NCBI RefSeq assembly: GCF_963678835.1
Contig: NZ_OY787469.1
Coordinates: forward strand, 682,001-746,000
Direction of reading: 5' to 3'
From: an uncultured Desulfuromonas sp.
Lineage (GTDB): Bacteria > Desulfobacterota > Desulfuromonadia > Desulfuromonadales > Desulfuromonadaceae
Length of the DNA: 64,000 nt
The notes beneath the pieces are model-generated. The model had not been told where the DNA came from and made no database searches. It saw nothing but the letters and a program-made list of their open reading frames with translations. Shown in pieces: positions 42,845 through 52,803 of the stretch (position 1 is the stretch's first letter; every line of letters starts with the position of its first letter). A program made the position numbers and the translations under genes.

Positions 42845-43840
42845 CTATTCCATTTCGGTATAAACCAAGTCGCCGCGATAGATCGGTTCAGCCGACTTGA
42901 GAATGACCGCTGCCGATGATTCCGCATCGGCCTTCACCACCAGGGCGCGACCGAGCAGGGTATCAGGGAGAACAATATTGCGATCCTGCTGGGCCTGCTC
43001 TGTGGCTTGGCGGGGACGGACAATCGTCATCATATTACCGATTTCAAGGCCGTCACTGGTGCCGAGGTCGATGTAAAAAATATCGTGTTGACCCAAGGCC
43101 ATTTTTTCTGGGTTGGCGGCAATGATGCAACCCTCCAACGGGACCTCCGCACGCTTCAGAACAATGGTAGATTCATGCTCGGCGATTGGTAACAGAATGT
43201 CGCCGCGCTCAATTTCGCTGACTGCCTTGGTGATGGTCCCCGAGTAGACCTGTTCATGGGCGGCTGTTAGCTGAAGGTTTCCTCGATAAACAACTTGGAA
43301 ACCGAGGTTTTTTTCTGTCTGGGGGTGGATTACCGGATCAGCCAGCTTGAAAATATGGTATTTGCTGCCGATGGTAGCCTGGTCGTCACTCATTTGCAGA
43401 AAGACGGTGTCGCCCTGCGTCATCATGATGCGGTTGTCGACAGTGTCCACCAGACGACCGACATTTTGCAGACGGATATTGCTGATGAAGCTGTTCAGAT
43501 CGCCGTCGGTGGTGAAGGTGATCTCTTCCACCGGCTCCGGCAACGGTTCAGCGGCAGGCTCTTCCACAACGGGCTCATCTTGGGGATATTCAGGCAGCAG
43601 TTCAATACGTCCGTCATAAATGGCCACTTTCTGGCCGGGGTAGATCAGGTGGGGATTGCGGATAAACGGATTGTTGGCCCACAAATTCGGCCAGTACCAG
43701 GGGTCGGTGATGAACCGTTTTGAAATTCCCCACAGGGTGTCCCCTTTCTGAATGGTGTAAATGCGGGGATTGTCCTGAGCAATGGCAACTGCCGGAAGCA
43801 AAAGCAGGCAGGCCAGAATTATCAATTTGTTCATCCTCAT
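42845..43840 (-). CDS. Exported LysM-domain protein
   Basis: About 331 residues from ATG 43840 (GGAG seven bases upstream). Signal peptide LIILACLLLLPAVAIAQ at about 4-20. A LysM domain directly follows (IYTIQKGDTLWGISKRFITD, then NPHLIYPGQKVAIYD), expected to bind peptidoglycan. A Pro/Glu-rich linker (DEPVVEEPAAEPLPEPVEE, about 90-115) leads to a beta-rich C-terminal region I cannot name. It lies upstream of dprA. The frame extends 16 codons further upstream, but the signal peptide fits this start. Confidence 0.85.
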   Translation of the reverse strand: MRMNKLIILACLLLLPAVAIAQDNPRIYTIQKGDTLWGISKRFITDPWYWPNLWANNPFIRNPHLIYPGQKVAIYDGRIELLPEYPQDEPVVEEPAAEPLPEPVEEITFTTDGDLNSFISNIRLQNVGRLVDTVDNRIMMTQGDTVFLQMSDDQATIGSKYHIFKLADPVIHPQTEKNLGFQVVYRGNLQLTAAHEQVYSGTITKAVSEIERGDILLPIAEHESTIVLKRAEVPLEGCIIAANPEKMALGQHDIFYIDLGTSDGLEIGNMMTIVRPRQATEQAQQDRNIVLPDTLLGRALVVKADAESSAAVILKSAEPIYRGDLVYTEME

Positions 43841-43905
43841 GATGATCTCCTCTTGTGACATCGCATCGAACGTTTGGCGTCGGGACACAATTATTTATTT
43901 TATCA

Positions 43906-43927
43906 GGCTGGCAGGGGGATGCCAACC
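43906..43927 (-). terminator. Stem-loop after the CpoB-like gene
   Basis: Minus-strand arms GGTTGGCA and TGCCAGCC pair over 8 bp with one G.T, six-base loop, followed by an A/T-rich stretch but no T-run. About 20 bases after the stop. Confidence 0.45.
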
Positions 43928-43946
43928 TACTGACTTAAAAGATACA

Positions 43947-44624
43947 CTATTCTTCCAAGCTGGCCAGTCCGACATTGGCTTTCTTGGCGGCAGCGCTGTC
44001 CGGGTAATTTTCGATCAGACGGTTGAGCGCAGCCTGGGCATGCTGAGGTTGGTTGGTTCTCTTCAGAAGAACCGCCATACTATATAATGATTCAGAAGCT
44101 TTGTGATCATCTGAGTAATGACTGACCACCTCCGCAAAATGACTCAACGCCTGCTGAGTTTTTCCCTGAGCCTGCTGTGACTGTGCTAGGCGGAAGCACG
44201 CCGTTGCTGCAAAGGGGTTTTCCGGATAAAGGCGTAAAAATTCGCTGAAGCCGCGTTCCGCATCTGCGTAGCGTTCCTGAGTATAATCGGCAAAGGCCTG
44301 GCGGTAGATCTCCGTGGCCGAAGGTTGTGACGTGGTTTCTGCTGCAGTCGTTGGGGTGGTTTCAACCATACTGCCTGTCGGTTGTGGTCGTGATTTCAGT
44401 TGCTCAATATCCTGTTGGATGGTATTGAGCAGAGTCTGGTTGGCATCGATCTGGCTTTCCAGGCGAGTGACCAGCCCTGTGAGGCTGTCGATCTGTTGTT
44501 GCTGGGCCTGGACCTGACGCTCCAGAGGGCGGGTGAAGGAACTGCTCTGAGGAGAAGACGCCGGAGCACATCCATAACTCAGCCAAAGGGAACATAGGGC
44601 GATTGTGGCAAGAGAACGGCGCAT
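43947..44624 (-). CDS. CpoB/YbgF-like lipoprotein with coiled coil and TPR repeats
   Basis: 225 residues. Signal peptide with lipobox SYGC near residue 19. A coiled coil spans about 33-75 (QVQAQQQQIDSLTGLVTRLE), then a Thr/Pro/Ser linker and a TPR domain (about 100-225; AFADYTQERYADAERGFSEF, AATACFRLAQSQQAQGKTQQ). This is the domain order of CpoB/YbgF, which works with Tol-Pal in envelope constriction. No tol genes are in the window, so the name is by architecture. Confidence 0.8.
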   Translation of the reverse strand: MRRSLATIALCSLWLSYGCAPASSPQSSSFTRPLERQVQAQQQQIDSLTGLVTRLESQIDANQTLLNTIQQDIEQLKSRPQPTGSMVETTPTTAAETTSQPSATEIYRQAFADYTQERYADAERGFSEFLRLYPENPFAATACFRLAQSQQAQGKTQQALSHFAEVVSHYSDDHKASESLYSMAVLLKRTNQPQHAQAALNRLIENYPDSAAAKKANVGLASLEE

Positions 44625-44733
44625 GTCAACGGTCCTTCACATCGAGAGAAATAAAAAAGCAAAATACTGCAAAATATTCTAATATTTATAGGCTTTTTGT
44701 CCTCTTGTCAAGGAGGAAACCCTTTGGCATACG

Positions 44734-44757
44734 GGTGATTTTATTCTGAAAATCACC
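44734..44757. other. Stem-loop in the divergent CpoB-like / U32 intergenic region
   Basis: GGTGATTTT and AAAATCACC pair over nine bases around ATTCTG. No T-run follows; it could be part of the U32 gene leader or an operator. Confidence 0.4.
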
Positions 44758-44861
44758 TATGCTGACGATCCGAATAAAAGACATGGTCTGTCCGGGAAGT
44801 ACGTTTGGTCTGCCCCGGCGGAGAAAATTTTTTCGACTCAAATAAATATATGGAAAATGCA

Positions 44862-46124
44862 ATGAATAAGGTTGAATTGCTGGTCCCGGCCGGCGATATG
44901 GATAAATTAAAAATAGCCCTGCGCTTCGGAGCGGATGCGGTGTATGTGGGGGGCCGCCAATTCGGCCTGCGGGCGGCAGCCGGCAATTTTGATCTTGACC
45001 AATTGCGCGCGGCGATTGACCTGACCCACCAGCAGGGTAAGCGCATTTATCTCACCCTCAATGCCTATCTGCGCCCGGAAGATCTGGCAGGCGTCGATGG
45101 CTATCTTGAGGCGCTGCGACCGTTGGCGATTGACGGCTACATTGTCTCTGACCCCGGTGTGTTGATGCGGGTAAAACACATCGATCCCCAACGCGAAGTC
45201 CATCTGTCGACCCAGGCCAATACAACCAATGCCGAAAGTTGTCGTTTTTGGCAGCGCCAGGGGGTGGATCGGGTCAATCTGGCTCGGGAACTCAATCTTG
45301 ATGAAATTCGTCAGATCCGCCGCTGTAGCGATATCGGGCTGGAGGTGTTTGTTCACGGAGCCATGTGCGTTGCATATTCGGGACGCTGTCTGCTGTCAAC
45401 GGCGCTGACCGGGCGTAGTGCCAATGAAGGGGCTTGCGCCCAGCCGTGCCGCTGGAATTATGCCCTGGTGGAGGAGACCCGGCCCGGTCAGTATTTCCCC
45501 ATCGAAGAGGATGGTCGTGGAACCTATATTATGAATAGCCGTGACCTGTGTCTGCTTGATCAGGTGCCGAACCTGATTGAGGCCGGGGTCGACAGTCTGA
45601 AGATCGAGGGGCGCATGAAAACCCTCTATTATGTTGCTGCGGTGACACGGGTGTATCGGGCGGCGATTGATTGCTATCTGGCTGATCCGGCTAACTACCG
45701 GTGCGACCCGTTGTGGAGCGAAGAGTTGGATAAGGTCAGTCATCGCCCTTACACGACCGATTATCTGCCTGCGGATGACGCCGCGGTTCATACGGAGGAT
45801 TCGCGATATCGCCGTACCCATGACTTTATCGGTGTGGTGCGCGATGTCGCTGGAGATCGTTTCCTGATTGAAGGCCGGAACCGTTTCTGTGTTGGTGATA
45901 CGATTGAATTAATCGGGCCGCAGATGCGTCAAGTGAGGTTTGACGTGCCACAGTGCCAAGATGCGCAGGGCGAGCCCGTGTCAGTGATTCAGCCCAATGC
46001 CCGGGTGTGGATGACAATTCCCGGTACGGTTGCCGTCGGGGATTTACTGCGCCGCGAAAAAAATGAACCCGGCTGGACCGTTGCCGGGGCAACACCAGAA
46101 CCGTTAGAAAAAAAATCGACATAA
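44862..46124 (+). CDS. U32-family protein (TrhP/YegQ-like, iron-sulfur cysteines present)
   Basis: 420 residues from ATG 44862 (GGAA seven bases upstream; ATG 44850 also possible). It opens MNKVELLVPAGDMDKLKIAL, typical of the U32 family. The cysteines in HGAMCVAYSGRC and NEGACAQPCRW match the 4Fe-4S-binding set seen in TrhP, UbiU and RlhA. Members make tRNA ho5U34 (TrhP), ubiquinone (UbiU) or 23S rRNA ho5C (RlhA). The true reaction is not decided by sequence alone, and old peptidase annotations are doubtful. Confidence 0.85.
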   Translation: MNKVELLVPAGDMDKLKIALRFGADAVYVGGRQFGLRAAAGNFDLDQLRAAIDLTHQQGKRIYLTLNAYLRPEDLAGVDGYLEALRPLAIDGYIVSDPGVLMRVKHIDPQREVHLSTQANTTNAESCRFWQRQGVDRVNLARELNLDEIRQIRRCSDIGLEVFVHGAMCVAYSGRCLLSTALTGRSANEGACAQPCRWNYALVEETRPGQYFPIEEDGRGTYIMNSRDLCLLDQVPNLIEAGVDSLKIEGRMKTLYYVAAVTRVYRAAIDCYLADPANYRCDPLWSEELDKVSHRPYTTDYLPADDAAVHTEDSRYRRTHDFIGVVRDVAGDRFLIEGRNRFCVGDTIELIGPQMRQVRFDVPQCQDAQGEPVSVIQPNARVWMTIPGTVAVGDLLRREKNEPGWTVAGATPEPLEKKST

Positions 46125-46136
46125 AAAAGGACCCTT

Positions 46137-46994
46137 ATGTTTTCACAACCCTTTGCATCCCCCGTGGATTTACCTTTCAACTGGAACAGCCTGGCCGATG
46201 GCTTTGAACTTCATGGTCCCCTTCAGGATCCGGGCGGCGCAGGCGTGTTTGTCGTGTTGGTTGGTTCAACGTTGCTGCTGGCTACCGACAACCAATTACC
46301 GCAGCAGCTGCCTGTTGATCAGAAACAGTCGCCGCTCTATATCGGGCAGTGGCACGGCAAACCGTGTCGCGTTGTCCGCCTTCCCGCCGGTCAGGAGCGG
46401 GTTGCGGGGTTGGTGGCTTACGACCTGCAAGCCGATGACCCGGATCTTCCGCTGGCTTTGTTGTCGCTGGGCGTTCTGGCCCAGCAGCTGATGCGCTGGC
46501 AGAAAAACAGCGCCTATTGTGCCAACTGTGGCGGCGCTTGTGACTGGAACGGTGATGGCTGGGGGCGGCAGTGCAGCGCCTGCCAACGCCATCATTTCCC
46601 CCATATTCATCCTTGTGTCATTGTCCTGATCCGCCGTGACAACGAATTGCTGCTGGTTCGCAAGGCCAACTGGGTGCCGGGCCGTTACAGCCTGGTGGCC
46701 GGATTTGTTGACAGCGGCGAATGTCTGGAAGATGCCGTGCGCCGTGAGGTGCGAGAGGAAACCGGGGTTGAGGTGGACAATATCCGCTATATCGGCAGTC
46801 AGGGCTGGCCTTTCCCCAGCCAGATCATGGCTGGATTTGTCGCCGATTATGCCGGGGGCGAGGTGAAGATTCAGCTCTCCGAACTGGAAGACGGTGGCTG
46901 GTTCCCGATGGACCGATTGCCGCGTTTGCCGTCGCGGCGCAGCATCGCACGCTATTTAATTGATACCTATGGAACAACGAACACAAACGGTTGA
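46137..46994 (+). CDS. nudC: NAD+ diphosphatase / NAD-decapping Nudix hydrolase NudC
   Basis: 285 residues. Zinc ribbon CANCGGACDWNGDGWGRQCSAC (four Cys) and the Nudix box GFVDSGECLEDAVRREVREETG are intact. A SQGWPFPSQ motif follows, which is SQPWPFPxS in the family and marks NADH pyrophosphatases. The substitution of Pro by Gly in that motif is minor. NudC hydrolyses NAD(H) and removes NAD caps from RNA. It is 12 bases after the U32 gene and probably cotranscribed with hsp20 downstream. Confidence 0.92.
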   Translation: MFSQPFASPVDLPFNWNSLADGFELHGPLQDPGGAGVFVVLVGSTLLLATDNQLPQQLPVDQKQSPLYIGQWHGKPCRVVRLPAGQERVAGLVAYDLQADDPDLPLALLSLGVLAQQLMRWQKNSAYCANCGGACDWNGDGWGRQCSACQRHHFPHIHPCVIVLIRRDNELLLVRKANWVPGRYSLVAGFVDSGECLEDAVRREVREETGVEVDNIRYIGSQGWPFPSQIMAGFVADYAGGEVKIQLSELEDGGWFPMDRLPRLPSRRSIARYLIDTYGTTNTNG

Positions 46995-47004
46995 GGATGG
47001 TGCT

Positions 47005-47454
47005 ATGAACGAAAACAGCCTGTTGACGACCCTGCAACAGCAACAGGGTAAGATGGAGGAGACGCTTAATCAGGTCGATCGCGGCATAATTGACCCGGTC
47101 AACACGACGGGGATGTGGGAACCGGCGGTGGATGTCGGTGTTGACGGTGATCATCTGGTGATCTTGATGGATCTGCCCGGGGTTTCCCAAGAGCAGATTG
47201 GCATTCGTCTCAACGACGACTGTCTGATTGTCGAAGGGCAGCGTCAGCCCGCCTCAGAACACCTGCGTCTGCAGCGGCAGGAGTGTCCGGATGGTCGTTT
47301 TTCACGCAGTTTATATCTGCCGCCGGGCGTGCGTTCCGAGCATCTCAGCGCCCGTTGCGAACAGGGGGTGCTGCGCATAGAAATTCGCGGGTTAACAGCG
47401 GAAGATCAGGTGCGTGTCGACGACGAGCAACGAGTTACGACCGGTGCTTGGTGA
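47005..47454 (+). CDS. Small heat-shock protein, Hsp20/alpha-crystallin family
   Basis: 149 residues from ATG 47005. The alpha-crystallin domain is at about 40-135 (PAVDVGVDGDHLVILMDLPG ... GRFSRSLYLPPGV ... CEQGVLRIEIRG). The N-terminal arm is Gln-rich and helical. sHSPs form oligomers that hold unfolded proteins. A GAGG lies about nine bases upstream, and the gene starts ten bases after the nudC stop. No heat-shock promoter is visible, so stress control is not evident from sequence. Confidence 0.9.
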   Translation: MNENSLLTTLQQQQGKMEETLNQVDRGIIDPVNTTGMWEPAVDVGVDGDHLVILMDLPGVSQEQIGIRLNDDCLIVEGQRQPASEHLRLQRQECPDGRFSRSLYLPPGVRSEHLSARCEQGVLRIEIRGLTAEDQVRVDDEQRVTTGAW

Positions 47455-47959
47455 CGCGCCATAGCCCGCGCTGTTGAGTGCGGGCTTTCTTTTCCAGGGT
47501 GAGAAAGTTTTCTTTTTCAGAAAAATCAAAGCGGCGGTAAACAATAGCCTGCCCCTCTTCAAGCAACAACTGATTGAGCATACGGCCATCCGGTAGCCAC
47601 ACATAGGCCAGCAAGCGACCATAGCGGTCAAACCTTTCTTCGCCAGTCTGTAATTGTACCACCTGATGCAGGCATAACTCTTTAGTGCGCTGGCGTGCCG
47701 ATTGAGCCACATGGCGCAATGCCTGCCAGTCACAACTGCCCAGGCGCAAAAATTTCCAATCCCGATCCGACTCCTCTTTTTCCGGACAGTCAATGCCGAT
47801 CAATCGGACAACGCCCACACCGTCAACGGTGATGGTGTCGCCATCGCTGATCCAGCTAACCCTGCCGTAGCGTTCGGCGGCGGCCTGCGTGAGGACACCG
47901 CCGCACAGAATCAGCAGCATCTGAATCGTGAGCAGAAGAAACCATCTGCGGAATTTCAT
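47435..47959 (-). CDS. Exported thermonuclease-family (SNase-like) nuclease
   Basis: 174 residues from ATG 47959. Signal peptide FLLLTIQMLLILCGGVLTQAAA at about 7-28. SNase core: VSWISDGDTITVDGVGVVRLIGIDCPEKEE (calcium-site Asp, first Arg and catalytic Glu region) and GEERFDRYGRLLAYVW with the second Arg. The ATG overlaps the cysK stop as ATGA, so translation is coupled to cysK, an odd partner. Convergent with hsp20, whose last 20 bases it overlaps. Confidence 0.85.
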   Translation of the reverse strand: MKFRRWFLLLTIQMLLILCGGVLTQAAAERYGRVSWISDGDTITVDGVGVVRLIGIDCPEKEESDRDWKFLRLGSCDWQALRHVAQSARQRTKELCLHQVVQLQTGEERFDRYGRLLAYVWLPDGRMLNQLLLEEGQAIVYRRFDFSEKENFLTLEKKARTQQRGLWRVTKHRS

Positions 47960-48864
47960 GCGTCGAAAATATCCATGGAGAGGTAACGCTCGCCCGTATC
48001 GCACAGTGTCGTAACTACGCGCTGCCCCGGCTTGAGCTGCGCTGCGACCTGTTGCGCGGCAAATACGTTGGCCCCACTGGAGATGCCAACCAGAACCCCA
48101 TGCTGAGCCAACTGGCGTGCACACTCGCGGGCCTGGTCCGTCGCCACGGTTATGACGCGGTCAAGAAGTTGCTGGTCAAGAACCTCGGGGATAAATCCGG
48201 CGCCAATGCCTTGAATGCCATGAGGACCGGGGGAGTGCCCGGATAAAACTGCGGAGTCCTCCGGTTCGACGGCAATGAGGTCGATCGCGGTATTCTGGGC
48301 TTTCAGGTAGCGGCCAACGCCGGTGAGGGTGCCGCCGGTGCCGACGCCGGTGACAAACGCGTCAAGTGCACCGTCGAGGTCCCGATAGATCTCCGGCCCG
48401 GTGGTCCGTTCATGAGTTTCCGGATTGGCCGGGTTGGTAAACTGTTGCACCATGAACCAGCCGTTTTCATCGCTCAGGGCTTCTGCCTGGTCAATGGCGC
48501 CACGCATCCCCTTGGCACCCGGCGTCAGCACCAGGTCTGCGCCATAGGCTTTGAGCAGACGGCGTCGCTCCAGGCTCATGCTGTCGGGCATGGTTAGAGT
48601 CAGTTGATAACCTTTGCTGGCGCACACCAGGGCCAATCCGATACCGGTGTTTCCGCTGGTCGGTTCAACCAGATGCGCTCCTGGTTGCAGCAGGCCGTCT
48701 TGCTCGGCCTGTTCGATCATGCCGAGTGCAATGCGGTCTTTGACACTGCCGCCCGGATTGGCGCTTTCCAGTTTTCCCCACAGTTCTGCACCTTGGGGTG
48801 TCTCGAAAAAAGGGAGTCGAATCAGCGGCGTGTTGCCGATCAGTTGCAGTAGGTCGCTTTTCAT
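47956..48864 (-). CDS. cysK: Cysteine synthase (O-acetylserine sulfhydrylase)
   Basis: PLP enzyme that makes cysteine from O-acetylserine and sulfide. 302 residues from ATG 48864 (AGGAG eight bases upstream). The PLP lysine is in NPGGSVKDRIAL, and the loop PTSGNTGIGLA and GVGTGGTLTGVGRYLK are intact. The sequence is close in length to CysK/CysM; which isoform is not certain. It overlaps the nuclease gene by four bases. The frame is open to 48960, but that part is not needed. Confidence 0.93.
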   Translation of the reverse strand: MKSDLLQLIGNTPLIRLPFFETPQGAELWGKLESANPGGSVKDRIALGMIEQAEQDGLLQPGAHLVEPTSGNTGIGLALVCASKGYQLTLTMPDSMSLERRRLLKAYGADLVLTPGAKGMRGAIDQAEALSDENGWFMVQQFTNPANPETHERTTGPEIYRDLDGALDAFVTGVGTGGTLTGVGRYLKAQNTAIDLIAVEPEDSAVLSGHSPGPHGIQGIGAGFIPEVLDQQLLDRVITVATDQARECARQLAQHGVLVGISSGANVFAAQQVAAQLKPGQRVVTTLCDTGERYLSMDIFDA

Positions 48865-49117
48865 AAAAGAACTCCTGTTGTGATGACTTTTCTTGAGCAT
48901 ACCAAGCGATGACGGCTCTGGGTATGGAAAAAATGCTTTTCCGAGTAAAAAGATCAACAATAGGGCTCCTGACGGGAAATAATGGTTTTATATGACTGAT
49001 TTATAGAAAAAAAATTGATTCGATCTTGGTTGCGTGCTCATCGATTCCTCACTACAGTAATAAAGATTATCATAAACATTAAAAACTCACTCAACTCATG
49101 AAGTATAGGAGGGCGTT

Positions 49118-50911
49118 ATGCGCTGGACGGTAAAAAACAAAATGGTTGCTATGGGAGCCCTGGTTTTCATCGGGCTGTTGTCTATGGCGACAATGAGCTA
49201 TAGAACCAATGCGTTTTCTTCGGTTTCTGCCGATCAGCTTGAAATGCGTACAGAGCAGCTTGAACTGCTTAATGGATTTAACGAACAATTGCTGATTCTC
49301 AACCTGGCCGCGATGGACGCAATCGTTGATAAAGCGGAAAGGCAGGTCGCATCGGATGTGCTTGAAGAGATCAACACCGCCGTTACTTTTTTACAGGGGC
49401 ATCTTCGTGATCTGTCGGTGATCGCCGATCACCCTGATGAGCAGCCGTTGGTTCAGCGGATTCAGCGTGATATCTCGGCGTTGACACTTTTAGTGGCTGA
49501 GCAGCTGGTTCAGGCGATTGCTGCCGGTGCCGATGACGCCGTGTTTGCCCGGTTCGATGATCAGATCGATGCTGGCCTTGGCAGCGTTTCCACCGATCTT
49601 AGCCACTTGATTGCCGCCGTTAAAGAGGAAGCGGCCGTGGCAACCGCTGCCTTACACGGTCGACTTGATTCAGCGAATATCGTGTTGTTCTCTGTGGCCG
49701 CAGCAATTGTGATGATTCTTGCTCCAGCAGGATTTTTCTTTGCTCGCAGTATTATCCGCCCCTTGGGGCAGAGTGTTTCAATGCTTGCTGAACTGGAGGC
49801 CGGACACCTGGGGCAGAGGCTCAATGTCAACAGCCGTGATGAGCTTGGCGACATGGCGAGGGCCATGGATGCCTTTGCTGACAGTTTGCAGCAGGATGTG
49901 GTTGCGAGCCTCAATCTGCTGGCTCAGGGGGATTTGCGTTTTGAGGTGGTGCCGCGAGACTGTGACGATTCCCTGCGAGGTTCGGTTAAAAAGGTTGCCG
50001 AAGATCTGCAGCGACTGCTCGAACAGATTCAGCAGACCTGTGATCAGATTGCCGCCGGTGCCGGTGAAGTGGCGGATTCGAGTCAGGCACTGTCACAGGG
50101 GGCAACGGAATCAGCCAGTTCACTCGAAGAGATTTCCGCGTCCATGAACGAGATGGCGTCTCAAATCAAACATAATGCCGAAAATGCCGGACAGGCCAAT
50201 ACCCTGTCGACTGAAGCGCACAATGCGGCAGAGCAGGGTAGTGAACAGATGGCACAGATGGTGGTGGCCATGGCTGATATCAATGATTCGGGGCAGAGTA
50301 TCTCTCGCATCATAAAGGTCATTGATGAGATTGCCTTTCAGACCAATCTGCTGGCGCTGAATGCTGCCGTCGAGGCTGCCCGTGCTGGGCAACATGGTAA
50401 AGGATTTGCCGTGGTCGCTGAAGAGGTGCGCAATCTGGCGGCACGCAGTGCCAAGGCTGCCAGTGAAACCTCTGAGCTGATCGAAGACTCGGTGGAAAAA
50501 GCCGCCAACGGTGTCAAAATTGCCGATGTGACTTCAGAAAGGCTCGATGCCATTCTTCAAGGTGTCACAAAGGTGTCCGACTTGATCGGAGAAATCAGTG
50601 TTGCAAGCAATGAACAGGCTCAAGGCATTGCTCAAGTGAATCAGGGGGTGGGACAGATTGATCAGGTGACCCAGCAGAATACCGCGAGCGCTGAAGAGGG
50701 AGCAGCGGCCAGCGAAGAGTTGTCCTGCCAGGTGGAGCAGTTACGCCAGATGGTAGGTTCTTTTAAATTGAAGGAAAACACCAGCCCGAAGTTACGTGCC
50801 GTCCCTGCCGTGCAGACAACAGCCGCTAGTGGCAAACGATCAGATCGGGAGGTCGCGGTTACAGCTACCGCACAGATCAGCGAAATGGACCGTGGATTTG
50901 GTGGTTATTAA
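49118..50911 (+). CDS. Methyl-accepting chemotaxis protein, full length
   Basis: 597 residues. The first membrane segment is at about 8-28, a helical periplasmic sensor at about 30-185, and the second membrane segment at about 186-212. A HAMP domain is at about 215-265, and the signalling domain follows to about 545. The hairpin tip is [41 protein letters not shown]. Transmits ligand state to CheA/CheW. The C-terminus lacks a visible CheR-binding pentapeptide. AGGAGG precedes ATG 49118. The sensed ligand is unknown. Confidence 0.94.
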   Translation: MRWTVKNKMVAMGALVFIGLLSMATMSYRTNAFSSVSADQLEMRTEQLELLNGFNEQLLILNLAAMDAIVDKAERQVASDVLEEINTAVTFLQGHLRDLSVIADHPDEQPLVQRIQRDISALTLLVAEQLVQAIAAGADDAVFARFDDQIDAGLGSVSTDLSHLIAAVKEEAAVATAALHGRLDSANIVLFSVAAAIVMILAPAGFFFARSIIRPLGQSVSMLAELEAGHLGQRLNVNSRDELGDMARAMDAFADSLQQDVVASLNLLAQGDLRFEVVPRDCDDSLRGSVKKVAEDLQRLLEQIQQTCDQIAAGAGEVADSSQALSQGATESASSLEEISASMNEMASQIKHNAENAGQANTLSTEAHNAAEQGSEQMAQMVVAMADINDSGQSISRIIKVIDEIAFQTNLLALNAAVEAARAGQHGKGFAVVAEEVRNLAARSAKAASETSELIEDSVEKAANGVKIADVTSERLDAILQGVTKVSDLIGEISVASNEQAQGIAQVNQGVGQIDQVTQQNTASAEEGAAASEELSCQVEQLRQMVGSFKLKENTSPKLRAVPAVQTTAASGKRSDREVAVTATAQISEMDRGFGGY

Positions 50912-51092
50912 CGGCCGATGTTCACTAATTAGCTTTGTTCATTTACGGTGTTCGAATTTTATAAATGAAATAGTTTTTTATTTTAACGGTATTTTTTTCC
51001 GAGCTACTCTTTCGGGTGTCGACATGCGGTTTTGCCCGTTTTCTGGGATGACGCTCCGAGAGTGGTTACTCCAAATCCTCAAATCAAATAAG

Positions 51093-51133
51093 AAACGGCT
51101 CCCGCCTGTTCATGGCCGGGAGCCGTTTTTTTT
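51093..51133. terminator. Bidirectional terminator, overlapping the end of the minus-strand ykgJ-like gene
   Basis: AAACGGCTCCCG and CGGGAGCCGTTT form a 12 bp stem followed on the + strand by a T-run through 51133. On the minus strand it is followed by CTTATTTG. The minus-strand gene ends at 51110 inside the loop. Confidence 0.85.
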
Positions 51134-51538
51134 GCGTGCCTTACGCAAATGCGCAGCAAATGAAATTCCCTCTGTTACCCTGTAGCCACATCCCGGCGGG
51201 AGTGCACCCCCACAAAAGAAAATGCCTTTGTGGGGAAAATCTCGGCACAGCTGTGGTCGATGGTCATAATCCCGGCAACGGTTGTTTTCATCAAGCATGG
51301 TGCAGTTGAACACCAGCAGCCCCTGATTGTCGCGACCACAGATTTCAAAACGGTTAAACTCGGGATGATCGTCAACCAGTCGTCTGAACGCCCGCCGTGA
51401 GCGCAACCAGCGGCGCGATTGTTCCAGCTGCAGGCGGCGGCAGCAGGCACCACACTGACGGCATTTCCCGGTAAGGATTAACTCCTTGCCCGTCAGGCGC
51501 AGGCGCAAGTGACGCCACCAGCCGGCAATGGAAATCAT
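51110..51538 (-). CDS. YkgJ-like CxxCxxCC zinc/iron-cluster protein
   Basis: 142 residues from ATG 51538, two bases after the trpB stop. Conserved Cys pattern CRQCGACCRRL near residue 27, then CTMLDENNRCRDYDHRPQLCRDFPH and a later GCGY. This is the YkgJ family, proposed to bind Zn or an Fe-S cluster; function unknown. The C-terminal residues KKNGSRP are encoded in the arm and loop of the convergent MCP terminator, so they are basic and family-unrelated. The frame extends 16 codons upstream into trpB. Confidence 0.75.
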   Translation of the reverse strand: MISIAGWWRHLRLRLTGKELILTGKCRQCGACCRRLQLEQSRRWLRSRRAFRRLVDDHPEFNRFEICGRDNQGLLVFNCTMLDENNRCRDYDHRPQLCRDFPHKGIFFCGGALPPGCGYRVTEGISFAAHLRKARKKNGSRP

Positions 51539-51539
51539 C

Positions 51540-52721
51540 TTAGAGCTGCAACCGCTCGGCGACGAAGTCAATATCCTTGTCGCCACGGCCGCTCAGGTTG
51601 ATCAGCAACTTTTTCCCGGGACGTTGCGGAGCGATGCGCATGGCATAAGCCAGGGCGTGAGCACTCTCCAGCGCAGGAATAATACCCTCACAGCGCGACA
51701 AGGTGACAAAGGCATTGAGACAGTCGTCATCACTGGCCGTTTCGTATTGGACCCGGCCGATGTCCTTGAGATGGCTGTGTTGCGGGCCGACCCCCGGATA
51801 ATCGAGACCCGAGGCGATGGAGTAAACCGGTAACGGTTCCCCCTCGTCGTCCTGAAGCAGGTAGCAGCGCATGCCGTGGAGGACGCCCGGCTGTCCTTTG
51901 GTCAGACTGGCGGCATGGTCCGGGGTGTCGAGGCCACGTCCTGACGGTTCGACGCCGACAATCTCGACAGATGTATCATCAAGAAAAGCAGTGAACAGGC
52001 CCATGGCGTTGCTGCCGCCACCGACACAGGCGATCAGGGTGTCGGGCAGGCACTCGTATTGCGCCAGAAACTGTTCGCGTGCCTCTTCGCCCACCACCTG
52101 CTGGAAGTCGCGCACCATCTGTGGAAACGGGTGGGGACCGACCACTGAGCCGATGGCGTAAAAGAAGTTTTGCGGGTCGCGCAGGTATTCCTCGAAGGCA
52201 CTGTCTACCGCATCCTTCAAGGTTTTTGTGCCACGCTCAACGGAGACGAGGCGTGCGCCCATCACCTTCATGCGGGTGACGTTGGGGGCCTGCTTGGCAA
52301 TATCAATGGCGCCCATGTGGATTTCACAGTCAATACCGACCAGAGCACAGGCCGCGGACAAGGCCACGCCGTGTTGTCCGGCACCGGTTTCTGCGAGAAT
52401 CTTGGTTTTGCCCATCTTTTTGGCCAGCAATGCTTCACCGAGGCAATGGTTGATTTTGTGGGCACCGGTGTGGTTGAGGTCTTCCCGTTTCAGGTAGATC
52501 TCCGCACCGCCGAGTTGTTCGGTGAGGCGACGGCAGAAATACAGTGGACTGGGGCGACCGACATAATGGCGTTGCAAATCGGCCAGTTCCTGTTGAAAGG
52601 CGGGATCGTTGCAGATCTCCTCATACGCAGCGGCAATATCATCCATCACCTGCTTGAGTTCCGGCGGCAGGTATTGGCCGCCATAGTCGCCAAATTGGCC
52701 GTTGTTGTCGGGCTGGGTCAT
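51540..52721 (-). CDS. trpB: Tryptophan synthase beta chain TrpB
   Basis: Condenses indole with serine. 393 residues from ATG 52721 (AGGAG seven bases upstream). The PLP lysine is in [40 protein letters not shown] and [10 protein letters not shown] are family segments of the TrpB1 class. It opens [15 protein letters not shown]. No trpA lies beside it here; either trpA is elsewhere or the gene is a stand-alone copy. It is followed by the YkgJ-like gene. Confidence 0.96.
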   Translation of the reverse strand: MTQPDNNGQFGDYGGQYLPPELKQVMDDIAAAYEEICNDPAFQQELADLQRHYVGRPSPLYFCRRLTEQLGGAEIYLKREDLNHTGAHKINHCLGEALLAKKMGKTKILAETGAGQHGVALSAACALVGIDCEIHMGAIDIAKQAPNVTRMKVMGARLVSVERGTKTLKDAVDSAFEEYLRDPQNFFYAIGSVVGPHPFPQMVRDFQQVVGEEAREQFLAQYECLPDTLIACVGGGSNAMGLFTAFLDDTSVEIVGVEPSGRGLDTPDHAASLTKGQPGVLHGMRCYLLQDDEGEPLPVYSIASGLDYPGVGPQHSHLKDIGRVQYETASDDDCLNAFVTLSRCEGIIPALESAHALAYAMRIAPQRPGKKLLINLSGRGDKDIDFVAERLQL

Positions 52722-52803
52722 CAAAGAACTCCTTTGTCTTTGTCTCTGTTACAAAAAGGCATCCCCGCCTTTTATAGACTCCATGAGCCTTTTTACAAGA
52801 GGT

